A stretch of 64,000 nt of DNA from DAOUBF01 sp034432795. Its GTDB lineage: Bacteria > Chloroflexota > Anaerolineae > DSLN01. Every line of letters begins with the position of its first letter. Within the stretch, counting starts at the first letter, position 1. Below are positions 63,379 to 64,000 of the stretch, piece after piece. Below the pieces are notes generated by a model that was not told the DNA's origin, did no database searches, and saw nothing but the letters and a program-made list of their open reading frames with translations. The translations under genes were made by a program, and so were the position numbers. The DNA is taken from positions 1 to 64,000 of the forward strand of contig DAOUBF010000079.1 in NCBI GenBank assembly GCA_034432795.1. The letters run 5' to 3'.

Positions 63379-64000
63379 TCAGGCGAACAGGCGGGCGATC
63401 TCGTCACGCTCAAAGGTGGGGAGGGGGCGTCTTTCAGGCCCTTCGCGCAGCCACAGGCCGGCTTCCGCCGGGAGAACGCGACCGATGATGTGGGCGGCGA
63501 TGCCGGCCTGATGCAGGGCGGCCAGGATGGTGGGGGCCTCCTCGGCGGGGGCGGCGATCAGCAGGGCACCGGAGGCAATGAGGCCGGCGGGGTCCAAGCC
63601 GAACTCGGCGCAGAGGGCGGCGGTCTCCGGCAGGACGGGCACTTGCTCGGCGTCTATCTCCAGCCCGACGCCAGAGGCCAGGGCCAGCTCATGCAGGCCG
63701 GTCGCCAGCCCGCCCTCTGTGGGGTCGTGCATGGCGTGGATGCGACCCGCGTGCAGGGCGACCTGCGCGTCGCGCACAACGCTGATCCCGGGCTGGTACA
63801 GGAAGTTGCGGCACCGGTCCAGGAATTCGGGTGGGAAGCGGCCTGCCAGGGCCTCGCCACGTTCGCGGGCGATGATCGCGGTGGCCTCAACTGCAATGCC
63901 TTTGGTTAGGATGAGGACATCGCCGGGCTGCGCTCCCGCAGCCGTCACCAGCCGGTCGGGGGCCACCTCGCCCAACATCGTGCCGACGACGATAGGCCGG
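63379..64000 (-). CDS. AIR synthase-related (HypE/PurM-like) protein, C-terminal part (5' end outside window)
   Basis: The frame is open to the window edge (RPIVVGTMLGEVAPDRLV...). The C-terminal domain has AGAQPGDVLILTKGIAVEATAIIARERGE and the HDPTEGGLATGLHELA motif typical of the HypE/SelD/PurM ATP-binding superfamily. In archaeal and Chloroflexota relatives this is an uncharacterised HypE homologue, not the purine enzyme PurM. Function uncertain; no hydrogenase gene is nearby. The stop lies in repeat-adjacent sequence. Confidence 0.82.
   Translation of the reverse strand, partial: RPIVVGTMLGEVAPDRLVTAAGAQPGDVLILTKGIAVEATAIIARERGEALAGRFPPEFLDRCRNFLYQPGISVVRDAQVALHAGRIHAMHDPTEGGLATGLHELALASGVGLEIDAEQVPVLPETAALCAEFGLDPAGLIASGALLIAAPAEEAPTILAALHQAGIAAHIIGRVLPAEAGLWLREGPERRPLPTFERDEIARLFA

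Overview
The window is about 64 kb of GC-rich bacterial chromosome with dense genes on both strands. I see no rRNA, CRISPR array, transposase or phage gene. Several things point to a member of the Chloroflexota, probably Anaerolineae-like. Secreted proteins carry Pro/Thr-rich spacers. Two proteins end in a C-terminal LPL[VI]LK tail. There are orphan 7TM/GAF receptors, an OmpR-type/FHA regulator beside a Ser/Thr kinase, and a SAM riboswitch on metH. Promoters are nearly all TTGNCN-17-TATAAT, and intergenic palindromic repeats are abundant. The phylum assignment is inference; no marker gene was aligned.

Layout. 1-5.5 kb: the end of a secreted protein, a lone Phd-type antitoxin, a RecD2 helicase, a TPR lipoprotein coupled to an MBL-fold protein, and a membrane protein with a HEPN-like motif. 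5.8-13.1 kb: a 7TM/GAF protein, a DUF1684 protein, an extracytoplasmic protein, a beta-propeller/M15-peptidase fusion, a KorA-type subunit with no partner, and a Uma2 nuclease. 13.1-22.4 kb: coaE, an ABC-F ATPase, a pentaheme cytochrome c, an FHA/winged-helix regulator divergent from a Ser/Thr kinase, and a GH3/NagZ-like enzyme. 22.6-31.5 kb: DinB, DUF2442/DUF4160, and a redox operon (peroxiredoxin, HdrD-like Fe-S protein, E1alpha, E1beta, E2, E3 of a branched-chain-type 2-oxoacid dehydrogenase). 31.7-39.8 kb: a small membrane protein, a GT39-type glycosyltransferase, FtsK, an S1-domain protein, a second 7TM/GAF protein and a GNAT enzyme. 40-50 kb: tRNA-Pro, a promoter-to-terminator structured RNA of about 390 nt, and a nitrogen-assimilation operon. 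That operon encodes a FAD/Fe-S/GltB-like fusion, a glutamate synthase FMN subunit, glutamine synthetase, and a glutaminase/GXGXG protein. 50-57 kb: SAM-riboswitch-controlled metH, an embedded VapBC module, and a homocysteine methyltransferase/MTHFR fusion. 57-64 kb: an alpha/beta-hydrolase lipoprotein, ligA, a two-component system, and a partial AIR-synthase/HypE-like gene.

The most notable signals are four. (1) Families of inverted-repeat elements lie between genes and also inside conserved genes in frame (MetH, ABC-F, the GOGAT glutaminase subunit, the FAD/Fe-S fusion, RecD2, a 7TM receptor), where they encode short hydrophilic inserts. (2) A hairpin element encodes the same peptide (VLNGLFHNVT...GD.GK) at the front of three reading frames. 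(3) An unassigned structured RNA of about 390 nt has its own promoter and intrinsic terminator ahead of the glutamate-synthase operon. (4) That operon's architecture suggests glutamate synthesis fed by a GlcD-like 2-hydroxyacid dehydrogenase module rather than by NADPH. Several promoters sit 8-10 nt from the start codon, which implies leaderless mRNAs.
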